Notes: a model not told the origin generated them from the letters alone. A DNA stretch of 8,242 nucleotides from DATJIG01 sp035493495 (GCA_035493495.1 DATJIG010000171.1:1-8242); one strand, 5' to 3'. Positions 1-5,958 are shown, numbered from the stretch's first letter. Numbers and translations are program-made.

Positions 1-1331
1 CAACGCAGCACCCGGCGGCCGAGAGACAACTCGGCGGCCCAACCTACAACGACAACATCGAGGACCCCGCCGCATGGGGCAAGGCCTTTCCGAAGCACTA
101 CGAAGCCTACAAGAAGTCGATCGACATGCAGCGCACCAAGCACGGCGGCAGCGACGCCGTGCCACAGTCGCCCACGAAGGCCGATCCCCGCTCGGTGGTC
201 GCCCGCTCGAAGGTCGAGGAGGATCCGGGCCTCAAGGCCATGTGGCAGGGGTATGCCTTCGCGGAAGATTTCCGCGAGGAGCGCGGGCACTACTACATGC
301 TCGAGGATCAACGGCTCACGAAGCGCCAGGTCGTGGTCAAGCAGCCGGGCGCCTGCGTGAACTGCCATGCCTCGATGTACCTTGCGTACAAGAAGGCGGG
401 CAACGGCGACATCGTCAAGGGCTTCGACAAGATCAACGCGATGCCCTACCAGGAGGCGTCGAAGCTGGTCAGCCATCCCGTCGCCTGCATCGACTGCCAC
501 GATGGCAAGACCCTCGCGCTGCGCGTCACCCGCCCCGCGTTCATCGAAGGCATGCGTGCGTACAAGGCTTCGCTCGGCGTCAAGAACTACGACGTCAACA
601 AGCAGGCGTCGACCGCGGAGATGCGCGCCTATGTCTGCGGCCAGTGCCACGTCGAGTACTACTTCAAGGGCGCCGAGAAGAGCCTCGTCTATCCGTGGTC
701 CAAGGGTCTCAAGGTCGAACAGATCGCCGACTATTACGACGAGATCGGCTTTCGCGACTGGACGCACAAGGACACTGGCGCACCCGCCCTCAAGGCGCAG
801 CATCCCGAGTTCGAGACCTGGAACCAAGGTCCGCATGCACGGGCCGGAGTCACCTGCGTCGATTGCCACATGCCGGCGCTCTCCAAGACGTACACCGACC
901 ACTGGGTGAGGAGCCCCGTCCTGAACATGGAGCCGGCCTGCGTTTCCTGCCACAAGAAGCACGATGCCAAGGCCAACGCGGAAGACCTGAAGACGCGCGT
1001 CTTCGAGATCCAGGACCGGCACTGGGCGCTTCGCCAGCAGGCGATGACGGCGCTGGTCGCGCTGATCGATGACCTGAAGGCGGCTAAGGCGGCGGGCCGC
1101 AAGGATGCCGACCTGCAGACGGCGCAGTACCTCCAGCGGCGCTCGCAGTTCTATCTGGACTTCGTCGAGGCAGAAAACTCGACGGGCTTCCATGCGCCTC
1201 AAGAGGGCGCGAGGATCCTCGGCGAATCGATCGATCTCGCGCGCCAGGGCCAGCTCGCGCTGCGTGACCCGGCGTTCAAGCCGACGGTGCCGGTGGTCAA
1301 CATCCCGCCCCCGCCGGCGACGAAGCCCTGA
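1..1331 (+). CDS. nrfA: Ammonia-forming cytochrome c nitrite reductase, pentaheme catalytic subunit (5' end outside window)
   Basis: NrfA reduces nitrite to ammonium with six electrons in the periplasm. The frame is open from base 3, giving 442 visible residues; start and signal peptide lie upstream. Numbering from base 3, there are five haem motifs: CVNCH 118-122, CIDCH 162-166, CGQCH 212-216, CVDCH 285-289 and CVSCH 313-317. Family active-site residues are present: Arg94 in RGH, Tyr219 in VEYYF just after haem 3, and His267 in KAQHPE. Glu218, Lys264 and Gln266 match the known calcium ligands. The C-terminal helices carry the GFHAP motif and the protein ends in a Pro-rich tail, somewhat shorter than E. 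coli NrfA. The oddity is haem 1, the catalytic haem: it has CxxCH, not the classical CxxCK, so His would replace Lys as proximal ligand. The next gene, 5 bp on, encodes its likely electron donor. Family identity is very secure. An ATG at nt 126 is internal, because conserved family sequence (for example DPAAWGKAFPKHY) precedes it. Confidence 0.94.
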   Translation, partial: TQHPAAERQLGGPTYNDNIEDPAAWGKAFPKHYEAYKKSIDMQRTKHGGSDAVPQSPTKADPRSVVARSKVEEDPGLKAMWQGYAFAEDFREERGHYYMLEDQRLTKRQVVVKQPGACVNCHASMYLAYKKAGNGDIVKGFDKINAMPYQEASKLVSHPVACIDCHDGKTLALRVTRPAFIEGMRAYKASLGVKNYDVNKQASTAEMRAYVCGQCHVEYYFKGAEKSLVYPWSKGLKVEQIADYYDEIGFRDWTHKDTGAPALKAQHPEFETWNQGPHARAGVTCVDCHMPALSKTYTDHWVRSPVLNMEPACVSCHKKHDAKANAEDLKTRVFEIQDRHWALRQQAMTALVALIDDLKAAKAAGRKDADLQTAQYLQRRSQFYLDFVEAENSTGFHAPQEGARILGESIDLARQGQLALRDPAFKPTVPVVNIPPPPATKP

Positions 1332-1336
1332 GCCGA

Positions 1337-1936
1337 ATGCCCGCAGATCCGCAAGCGAATCGAGCGTCCGTCCGGCCCGGCCCCGTCGCGCGCACCTGGC
1401 GCCGCCTGCGCAGCCCCAGCGCCCGGTGGCCGCTGGCGCTCCTCGTTGGCGTCGGCATCGTGCTCGGCGCTGTCGCCATCATCGGCACCCAGGTGATGGT
1501 CCACGTCACCGGCACCGACGAGTTCTGCGGCACGGCGTGTCACTCGATGCAATGGGTCGCCCAAGAGCACCGCGAGAGCACCCACGGCGCGACCCGAACG
1601 GGCATGGGCGCCACGTGCCACGACTGCCACATCCCGAGGCACTATCCCGAGCTGCTCTGGTACAAGGCCGCCGCCGGCACCAAGGACGCGATCGGCGAGA
1701 TGCGTGGCACCATTTCGACGGAGGAAAAGTTCCGGGCAGAGCGCAAGCGCATGGCGGCGCTGGTGTGGTCCGAGTACAAGGACAACGATTCGCGCGCCTG
1801 TCGCGGCTGCCACGCGTTCTCCACCGAGGTGCTCGCGAAACAGCAGCAAGTGGCGCGAGAGGCGCACGAGCCGGTGCTCCAAGGCCACGCCACCTGCATC
1901 GACTGCCACAAAGGCATCGGTCACCTGGCGCCCTGA
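1337..1936 (+). CDS. nrfH: NapC/NirT/NrfH-family tetraheme membrane cytochrome c, probable quinol-oxidising partner of NrfA
   Basis: This 199-residue protein has a basic N-terminus (residues 9-30), one transmembrane helix (about 31-55) and a periplasmic tetraheme domain, the layout of NapC/NrfH quinol dehydrogenases. Haem motifs are CGTACH 64-69, CHDCH 94-98, CRGCH 155-159 and CIDCH 187-191, the last inside the family-typical CIDCHKGIGH ending. Haem 1 has three residues between its cysteines, not two, but keeps the HxM arrangement (His69, Met71) in which Met is the axial ligand in NrfH. The inferred role is to take electrons from membrane quinol and pass them to NrfA. Placement 5 bp after nrfA on the same strand indicates an operon with probable translational coupling; no strong Shine-Dalgarno is visible before the ATG. 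Many characterised systems are ordered nrfH-nrfA, so this order is reversed. It could instead be a more general NapC/CymA-like donor; the nrfA neighbour favours NrfH. Confidence 0.87.
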   Translation: MPADPQANRASVRPGPVARTWRRLRSPSARWPLALLVGVGIVLGAVAIIGTQVMVHVTGTDEFCGTACHSMQWVAQEHRESTHGATRTGMGATCHDCHIPRHYPELLWYKAAAGTKDAIGEMRGTISTEEKFRAERKRMAALVWSEYKDNDSRACRGCHAFSTEVLAKQQQVAREAHEPVLQGHATCIDCHKGIGHLAP

Positions 1937-1949
1937 ACATTCGGATCGC

Positions 1950-1978
1950 AGCGGAGCAGTCGCTCGCGGGCGACCGCT
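1950..1978 (+). terminator. GC-rich hairpin after the nrf genes, weak terminator candidate
   Basis: Thirteen bases after the nrfH stop, bases 1959-1964 can pair with 1969-1974 around a CGCG loop (five Watson-Crick pairs plus one G-T). An outer AGCG/CGCT stem (1950-1953 with 1975-1978) extends it across a left-hand bulge. No T-tract follows, so it is not a convincing intrinsic terminator. It may be a 3'-end-stabilising structure or chance in GC-rich DNA. The rest of 1937-2051, between the convergent nrf genes and ssrA, shows nothing stronger. Confidence 0.25.
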
Positions 1979-2298
1979 TCTGGCCAACGACTTGCACTCT
2001 GTCGTCCCGCACCCAAACTGCACTGTCGTGCACCTTAGGTGGGGAGTATCCTGGTGGAGCTGGGGGGAATCGAACCCCCGTCCGAAAGCCTTTGTCGGGC
2101 AGATCTACACGCTTAGCTGGCTGATTTGGATTTAGCGCCTCGGGTCGCGCAGCAGCACGCTACCCTCGGCACGAGTCACTTGATTTGACTCCCGGCCGAG
2201 TGACGCGACCGGAAGCGAGCCAATGTGAATGACCTCGCAGCGATCAGGTTGCCCTGATCACCCAGCCCATCGGCCAACTGTTGCGAGGCTCACCGGTG

Positions 2299-2331
2299 TT
2301 AAGCGGCGAGGGCGTACGAAGAATCGTTCGC
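2299..2331 (-). other. tmRNA tag-peptide reading frame (ANDSSYALAA, stop)
   Basis: Within ssrA, the resume codon GCG (2331-2329) opens a frame reading A N D S S Y A L A A and then UAA (2301-2299). The AND start and the C-terminal ALAA match the E. coli tag ANDENYALAA. The ALAA end is what ClpXP and related proteases recognise. The middle residues SSY differ from the E. coli tag. The resume-codon assignment rests on alignment with the E. coli frame and on the position just after pseudoknot 1. Confidence 0.93.
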
Positions 2332-2344
2332 AGTTACTTTGATT

Positions 2345-2374
2345 CCAGTGGATTTACGAGCGAACTGGTGCTCG
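2345..2374 (-). other. tmRNA pseudoknot 1
   Basis: Two interleaved 5-bp helices lie just upstream of the tag resume codon. In RNA sense, CGAGC (2374-2370) pairs with GCUCG (2361-2357), and CCAGU (2368-2364) pairs with ACUGG (2349-2345). The order helix 1, helix 2, helix 1', helix 2' is an H-type pseudoknot, as expected for PK1, which helps place the resume codon in the ribosome. Confidence 0.85.
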
Positions 2375-2430
2375 GCGTGCACTGTTCCGACTCCGAACCC
2401 TCGTCGAAGCCAGGTCAGCCCCAAGCCGCT

Positions 2431-2457
2431 AGTTTAGGCCAGCGGCCGCGCGTTCAA
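2431..2457 (-). promoter_or_regulatory. Candidate sigma-70 promoter of ssrA
   Basis: Upstream of the tmRNA on the minus strand are TTGAAC (2457-2452, 4 of 6 to TTGACA) and TAAACT (2436-2431, 4 of 6 to TATAAT). The spacer is 15 bp, shorter than ideal. Initiation 7 bases past the -10 would fall near 2424, two bases before the mature 5' end at 2422, consistent with a short leader trimmed by RNase P. Its place after the kelch stop codon suggests ssrA is transcribed independently. Confidence 0.42.
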
Positions 2458-2477
2458 GGTCCGCCGATCGGCCTCGG

Positions 2478-3665
2478 TCAGGGAGCGAGAGAAAGGCCCG
2501 TCTTGCCGACAAAGTACTGCCAGATCGACCTGTCGCCGACGGCTGGGCCGCCCAAGATCACCAGGGAGTCGTTGAAGTACGCGAACGACGCGGCGTGGCG
2601 GACCGGCATCTCCCGGGGCACCGGCAACTTGGCGTAGCGCAGGCAATCGGGGGCGTACAGGAGATCGTTGCTGAGGTTGCCTTGCGTGCCGACCGACCCG
2701 CCGACGCTGAAACAGCCGTGCGGTGTCTCGAGCACGGTGAAGTGGGTCCGAGGAAAGTCGAACGTGCCCGCGCGCGTCCAGGTGCCGTCCTTCGTCATCG
2801 TCCAGATGTCGCTGTATTCGACCACCGTTTCGGCATAGCGCTCGCCCGCAGGCACGGCCTTCAGCCCGCCGCCGACGAGGTAGATGGAGCCGTTGTGGAC
2901 GACAGAGTTGTGAATCAGGCCACGGCCGGCCCAGGGCGCGTCGCCGACCTTCTCCCAGGCCTTGCCATCGCGACTGCGCCAGACGTCGCGGCGCGACATC
3001 GCAACGCAGTCGGGCTCGCCTCCGCACCAGTCCTCGGGCGCCCAATACTGTCCCCCGTAGACGACGATCCAGCCGTCGATCGAGGCAGCATTGGGCGTGT
3101 AGCGCTTGCCGAACGGCGCGCCTGAGGCTTCCTGGGTCCAGTGCAGGCCGTCGGGAGACGACCAAACGTCGTCGTTGAGATCGCCGCCGATCACGTACAT
3201 GCGGTCGTTGTGCACCAGCCAGCCGGCACCGTGTCGACCGGGCCACGGCGCGACGGTGACGAGCTGCCAGTTGATGAGGTCCTTGGTTTTCCAGACTTCG
3301 CTCGTCGTCGGACCCAGCAACCAGCCGCCGAGCAGGTACAGATCGCCCTTGAAGACGAGCAGCCCGGCGCCGTCGCGCTGCTGCCACGGCGGGTTGTCGA
3401 TCGCGCGCCATTGGCCGGGCTTGAAGAGGCCGATGCGCTTGCTCCCGATCGCCAGCTCCTGTCCGGCAAGGACGGTCGTCCCGGCGTACGTCACCTGCTG
3501 GCAATTGCCGATCACGTAGATGACGCCTTCGCCCTCCGAAACGTCCGCCGAAGGACAGCCCTCGACGGTGGCAGCAGGCGTCGTCGACGCGCCGTCGCCG
3601 CCTCCGCACGCGGCGACGATCGCTCCGATCGCGGCGGCGGCGAGGAGGCGGAGAACGTTGTGCAC
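2478..3665 (-). CDS. Kelch-type beta-propeller lipoprotein, function unknown
   Basis: The 395-residue product begins with a lipoprotein signal, MHNVLRLLAA to VAAC, with the lipobox cysteine at residue 20. It should therefore be lipid-anchored, probably in the outer membrane. The rest is a beta-propeller. Six kelch-style hydrophobic-GG strands are visible: LYLLGG 109-114, MYVIGG 156-161, VVYGG 201-205, IYLVGG 261-266, CFSVGG 318-323 and LVILGG 368-373, suggesting six blades. Between them are repeated VW-S-DG-W segments (VWSSPDGLHW 167-176, VWRSRDGKAW 228-237) that resemble Asp-box turns. Such proteins often bind ligands or partners, or resemble galactose oxidase without its copper site; I see no catalytic residues to assign. 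The GTG at 3665 is the only plausible start, because an in-frame TAG lies two codons upstream and the signal peptide follows at once. No clear Shine-Dalgarno. It begins 49 bp after the hemerythrin-like gene on the same strand. Confidence 0.82.
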   Translation of the reverse strand: MHNVLRLLAAAAIGAIVAACGGGDGASTTPAATVEGCPSADVSEGEGVIYVIGNCQQVTYAGTTVLAGQELAIGSKRIGLFKPGQWRAIDNPPWQQRDGAGLLVFKGDLYLLGGWLLGPTTSEVWKTKDLINWQLVTVAPWPGRHGAGWLVHNDRMYVIGGDLNDDVWSSPDGLHWTQEASGAPFGKRYTPNAASIDGWIVVYGGQYWAPEDWCGGEPDCVAMSRRDVWRSRDGKAWEKVGDAPWAGRGLIHNSVVHNGSIYLVGGGLKAVPAGERYAETVVEYSDIWTMTKDGTWTRAGTFDFPRTHFTVLETPHGCFSVGGSVGTQGNLSNDLLYAPDCLRYAKLPVPREMPVRHAASFAYFNDSLVILGGPAVGDRSIWQYFVGKTGLSLAP

Positions 3666-3714
3666 ACGGCGCTATCGGCCGCGGCCGCCCGAATTTGAGC
3701 GTGGTGAGCTTTGC

Positions 3715-4449
3715 TTACGAGTGTGCCGGCGATGGTTCGAGCGCACTCCGCTTGCGTGCGGGTTTGGGCGGAGCAGGCGGCCGGGTCTTCGCCGCCGCTC
3801 CGCCGAACAGAAGTTCACCGAACTTCGCCGCGGACTCGTAGAAGGAGTCGATCAGATCGAGCACCTGCGTGACGGCCGGCTGCTCGACGAGCATCCGCAC
3901 CGCCGCGGGATAGGCGGCGTAGGCGTCGCGCACGGACGCTTCGAAGATCGGGTCGGTCACGCGCCTGAAGTCCCGCTCGACCTCGGCGAAGTCCCCGTCG
4001 TCGAGCAACTGGCGTGCGCGCGGGAAGAGGTCGCGCTCTTCGATCGTCATGTGCTCGCGCTGGGCGCTGACGTAGGCGCCGATGCGCGCCGCCAGCTGGG
4101 AGTCGTTGCAGCGACCGCCGCGCTTGCGCTCGGCCGCGGCAAGGAGCTCCTGGCCGGCGGCCCCGAGGCCGCGGTGAGCTCGCTCGATTGCCGCGATCTG
4201 CCTGCGCAGGCGCGGATCACGCTTTTCGAGCCGGGCGAACAACGCGTCTTCTCGCGGATGGTGGTACGCGTCCGGGTACTCGGTCATGTAGTGCATGACC
4301 GAGCGCACTGCCTCGCGGTCGATCGGACGGTCGCGCGAGGCGACGCTCAGCTCGTGATCGAGAGCGTCGAGGAGTCGCGCGGCATACCGGTGCTCGACGA
4401 GCAACGCAGCAACGACGTCGTGGGCGGGACTCCTCGTCGGCGTCGTCAT
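3715..4449 (-). CDS. Hemerythrin-like HHE cation-binding domain protein
   Basis: This is a 244-residue, all-helical, soluble protein with no signal peptide. The hemerythrin HHE pattern is complete: His20 (VEHRYAARLL), His63-x3-Glu67 (YHHPRE), His92 (ERAHRG) and His133-x3-Glu137 (EHMTIEERDLFP). These are the expected ligands for a di-iron site. Proteins of this group bind oxygen, nitric oxide or iron, or take part in iron-sulphur repair and stress responses; the substrate cannot be told from sequence. Residues after about 215 form a basic, Pro/Ala/Lys-rich tail of low complexity. ATG at 4449 is supported by GAGGAG (4460-4455) five bases upstream. It starts 58 bp after the HAD phosphatase stop on the same strand, so it may be read with ubiG and that gene, or from its own weak promoter. 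A nitric-oxide or oxygen role would fit the nearby nitrite reductase, but that is only inference. Confidence 0.85.
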   Translation of the reverse strand: MTTPTRSPAHDVVAALLVEHRYAARLLDALDHELSVASRDRPIDREAVRSVMHYMTEYPDAYHHPREDALFARLEKRDPRLRRQIAAIERAHRGLGAAGQELLAAAERKRGGRCNDSQLAARIGAYVSAQREHMTIEERDLFPRARQLLDDGDFAEVERDFRRVTDPIFEASVRDAYAAYPAAVRMLVEQPAVTQVLDLIDSFYESAAKFGELLFGGAAAKTRPPAPPKPARKRSALEPSPAHS

Positions 4450-4507
4450 GGCTGCTCCTCGTCGGGTCCAATCTAGGGCACACGACGGCGAGCTGCGTTG
4501 ACGTGCC

Positions 4508-5188
4508 TCAAACGTCGCCGATGAGACGTGGCAGCTCGTCCGGGCGCGCGATCAGATGGTCCGCCCCCCACGCTTCGGGAGCGTCGCCGGCGCCGAGGTA
4601 GCCCCAGGTCGCGACGACGGTCGTCATCGCCGCCGCGCGGCCGGCGTCGACGTCGCGCCGATCGTCGCCGACGTAGACGCACTCGGCGGGCGCGAACTGC
4701 AGCCGTGCCGCCGCCTCGAGCAACGGCGCCGGATGCGGCTTGGCGTGCGTGACGGTGTCGCCGCAGATAAGCGTCGATGCCCGCTCTGCGAGCCCGAGCG
4801 ATGCGATCAGCGGCGCCGCGAACCGCGTCGCCTTGTTGGTCACGATTCCCCACGGGATGCGTTGCTCGGCGAGCCACGCGAGGACGGGCACCATCGCGTC
4901 GAACACGCGCGTCTGGCGAGTCATGCGCGACTCGTAGCGGGCGAGAAACTCGTCGCGCAGCGCCTCGTATCCGGCATCGCCGGGAGCGAGCCCGAAGGCG
5001 ACGCCGACCATGCCGCGCGCCCCCGAGCCGACCATGCGGCGCAGGTCGAGATACGGCAACGGCGTCAGACCGCGCTCGACGCGCATCTCGTTGCACGCGC
5101 CCGCGAGATCGGGCGCGCTGTCGATCAGCGTGCCGTCGAGGTCGAAGAGGATGGCACGCGGGCGTGCCGCGAGCCGCGCCGCCGTCAT
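4508..5188 (-). CDS. mupP: HAD-family sugar phosphatase: MupP-like (MurNAc-6-phosphate phosphatase), often annotated phosphoglycolate phosphatase Gph
   Basis: A 226-residue cytosolic HAD phosphatase. Motif I is FDLDGT (Asp16 nucleophile, Asp18 acid/base), motif II is Thr117 in VTNK, motif III is Lys150 in AKPHP, and motif IV is GDDRRD (Asp175, Asp176, Asp179) for magnesium. The helical cap sits between motifs I and II. The gene overlaps ubiG by the four bases ATGA, so it is translationally coupled. The ubiG neighbour, and recalled segments such as GARGMV, FLARY, WGIVTNKATRFAAP, LGLAERASTLIC and WGAD, resemble pseudomonad MupP. MupP removes phosphate from N-acetylmuramic acid 6-phosphate in the AnmK-MupP-AmgK-MurU cell-wall recycling route. 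Automated annotation commonly calls this family Gph (2-phosphoglycolate phosphatase), which stays possible since no other recycling gene is in view. HAD family is certain; substrate is moderately supported. The frame is open further upstream, but that stretch lies inside ubiG. Confidence 0.78.
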   Translation of the reverse strand: MTAARLAARPRAILFDLDGTLIDSAPDLAGACNEMRVERGLTPLPYLDLRRMVGSGARGMVGVAFGLAPGDAGYEALRDEFLARYESRMTRQTRVFDAMVPVLAWLAEQRIPWGIVTNKATRFAAPLIASLGLAERASTLICGDTVTHAKPHPAPLLEAAARLQFAPAECVYVGDDRRDVDAGRAAAMTTVVATWGYLGAGDAPEAWGADHLIARPDELPRLIGDV

Positions 5189-5889
5189 GCTGCCTTGCGG
5201 CAAGCGACGAGGTAGTTGACGCTGGTATCGGCGGAAAGTCGATAACGCCGCGTCAGCGCGTTGTACTCGAGGCCGCGCGTCGCGACCGGATCGAGCGCGG
5301 CGTTCCGGCACCACGCCGCGAGCTCGCTTGGCCGCAGGAAGCGCGCGTACTCGTGCGTTCCCTTCGGCAGGAGCCTGAGGATGTGCTCGGCGCCGACGAT
5401 CGCGAACACGAACGCCTTCGCGTTGCGATTGATCGTCGAGAAGAACGCCCAGCCCCCGGGCTTGACGAGCCGTGCGCACGCAGCGACGACCGACTCCGGA
5501 TCGGGGACGTGCTCGAGCATCTCCATGCACGTCAGGACGTCAAACTGCACCGGCATCTCGGCCGCGAGCGCCTCGACCGCGACCTCGCGGTACGCGATGC
5601 CCTGCGTTCCCGATTCGATCGCGTGCAATTGCGCGACGCGCAGCGGCTTGGCTGCGAGGTCGATGCCGAGCACGTCACCGCCGCGCCGCGCCATCGACTC
5701 GGCGAGGATGCCGCCGCCGCAGCCGACGTCGACGACGCGCTTGCCTTTCAGCGCAGCGAGGCCGTCGATCCAGTCGAGCCGCAGCGGATTGATCTCGTGC
5801 AGAGGCCGGAACTCGCTCTGCGGATCCCACCAGCGATGGGCGAGCTCGCTGAACTTGGCGAGCTCGCGCGGGTCGGCGTTGACGGCCAT
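5185..5889 (-). CDS. ubiG: Ubiquinone biosynthesis O-methyltransferase UbiG
   Basis: UbiG is an S-adenosylmethionine methyltransferase that performs both O-methylation steps of ubiquinone synthesis. The 234-residue product matches the usual length (240 in E. coli). The N-terminus has the family signature FSELAHRWWD, then EFRPLHEINPLRLDWI (26-41). SAM-binding motif I is VDVGCGGG (53-60), the acidic ribose-binding residue is in LGIDLAA (Asp77), and CMEMLEHVPD (121-130) and LVKPGG (141-146) are the later motifs. The segment around 155-180 fits the membrane-associating insert reported for E. coli UbiG. ATG at 5889 has AGGA seven bases upstream. It is the first gene after the terminator behind ompA, so it probably has its own promoter, which I cannot place with confidence. 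It would supply the quinone pool. Confidence 0.96.
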   Translation of the reverse strand: MAVNADPRELAKFSELAHRWWDPQSEFRPLHEINPLRLDWIDGLAALKGKRVVDVGCGGGILAESMARRGGDVLGIDLAAKPLRVAQLHAIESGTQGIAYREVAVEALAAEMPVQFDVLTCMEMLEHVPDPESVVAACARLVKPGGWAFFSTINRNAKAFVFAIVGAEHILRLLPKGTHEYARFLRPSELAAWCRNAALDPVATRGLEYNALTRRYRLSADTSVNYLVACRKAA

Positions 5890-5914
5890 GCGCCGATCCT
5901 ATCCACCTTCAAAC

Positions 5915-5941
5915 AAAAAGCCCCGCAGAGCGGGGCTTTTT
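5915..5941 (-). terminator. Perfect palindromic Rho-independent terminator behind ompA
   Basis: AAAAAGCCCCGC (5915-5926) and GCGGGGCTTTTT (5930-5941) form a perfect 12-bp inverted repeat around a 3-base loop. The GC core is followed by a T-run on either strand. On the minus strand it begins 17 bases after the ompA stop and ends 25 bases before the ubiG start, so it should end ompA transcription and insulate the ubiG operon. Its symmetry means it could also stop any plus-strand transcript antisense to ubiG. Confidence 0.93.
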
Positions 5942-5958
5942 GATCCAGCGAAGCGCTC

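Larger units (their letters stand above)
2052..2422 (-). ncRNA. ssrA: Transfer-messenger RNA (tmRNA), one-piece, complete
   Basis: tmRNA rescues stalled ribosomes by trans-translation: it acts as an alanyl-tRNA, then supplies a short reading frame that tags the nascent protein for proteolysis. Read on the minus strand, the gene starts GGGGCUGACCUGGCUUCGAC. It ends in a T-arm containing GGUUCGAUUCC and then CAGCUCCACCA, so the 7-bp acceptor stem (GGGGCUG/CAGCUCC) and an encoded CCA are both present. The tRNA-like ends enclose an H-type pseudoknot (2345-2374), the tag frame (2299-2331) and further helices, including a perfect 7-bp stem with a 4-base loop at 2242-2259. Length is 371 nt against 363 in E. 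coli. There is no sign of the circularly permuted two-piece form known in some proteobacteria. Its partner SmpB is not in the window. The gene lies after the kelch gene on the same strand but has its own promoter candidate. Confidence 0.97.

Noticed and set aside
74..1072. A 332-codon plus-strand frame inside nrfA
   Set aside because: Arg/Gln/Gly-rich shadow frame. The nrfA frame holds five haem motifs and conserved catalytic residues.
2020..2041. Short inverted repeats GCAC-GTGC and CACCT-AGGTG after the ssrA 3' end
   Set aside because: Stems of only 4-5 bp with no T-run on the minus strand, so not supported as a terminator.
2281..2637. A 118-codon plus-strand frame across the tmRNA
   Set aside because: It lies antisense to ssrA and the kelch gene end, has no family features, and the DNA is fully explained by tmRNA structure.
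2434..3609. A 391-codon minus-strand frame overlapping the kelch gene
   Set aside because: Very Arg-rich out-of-frame translation of the same DNA. The other frame has a lipoprotein signal and regular kelch repeats.
3666..3714. GC palindromes (CGGCCGCGGCCG type) between the hemerythrin-like and kelch genes
   Set aside because: Short self-complementary GC runs are expected by chance at this base composition, and no T-run or conserved signal accompanies them.
5189..5530. Longer version of the HAD phosphatase starting at 5530
   Set aside because: The extra 114 codons lie inside ubiG in another frame and resemble nothing. The ATG at 5188, overlapping the ubiG stop, gives the normal family start.
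4777..5943. A 388-codon plus-strand frame opposite ubiG and the HAD phosphatase
   Set aside because: Arg-rich antisense shadow that even reads through the terminator palindrome. The opposite strand has two well-supported enzymes.
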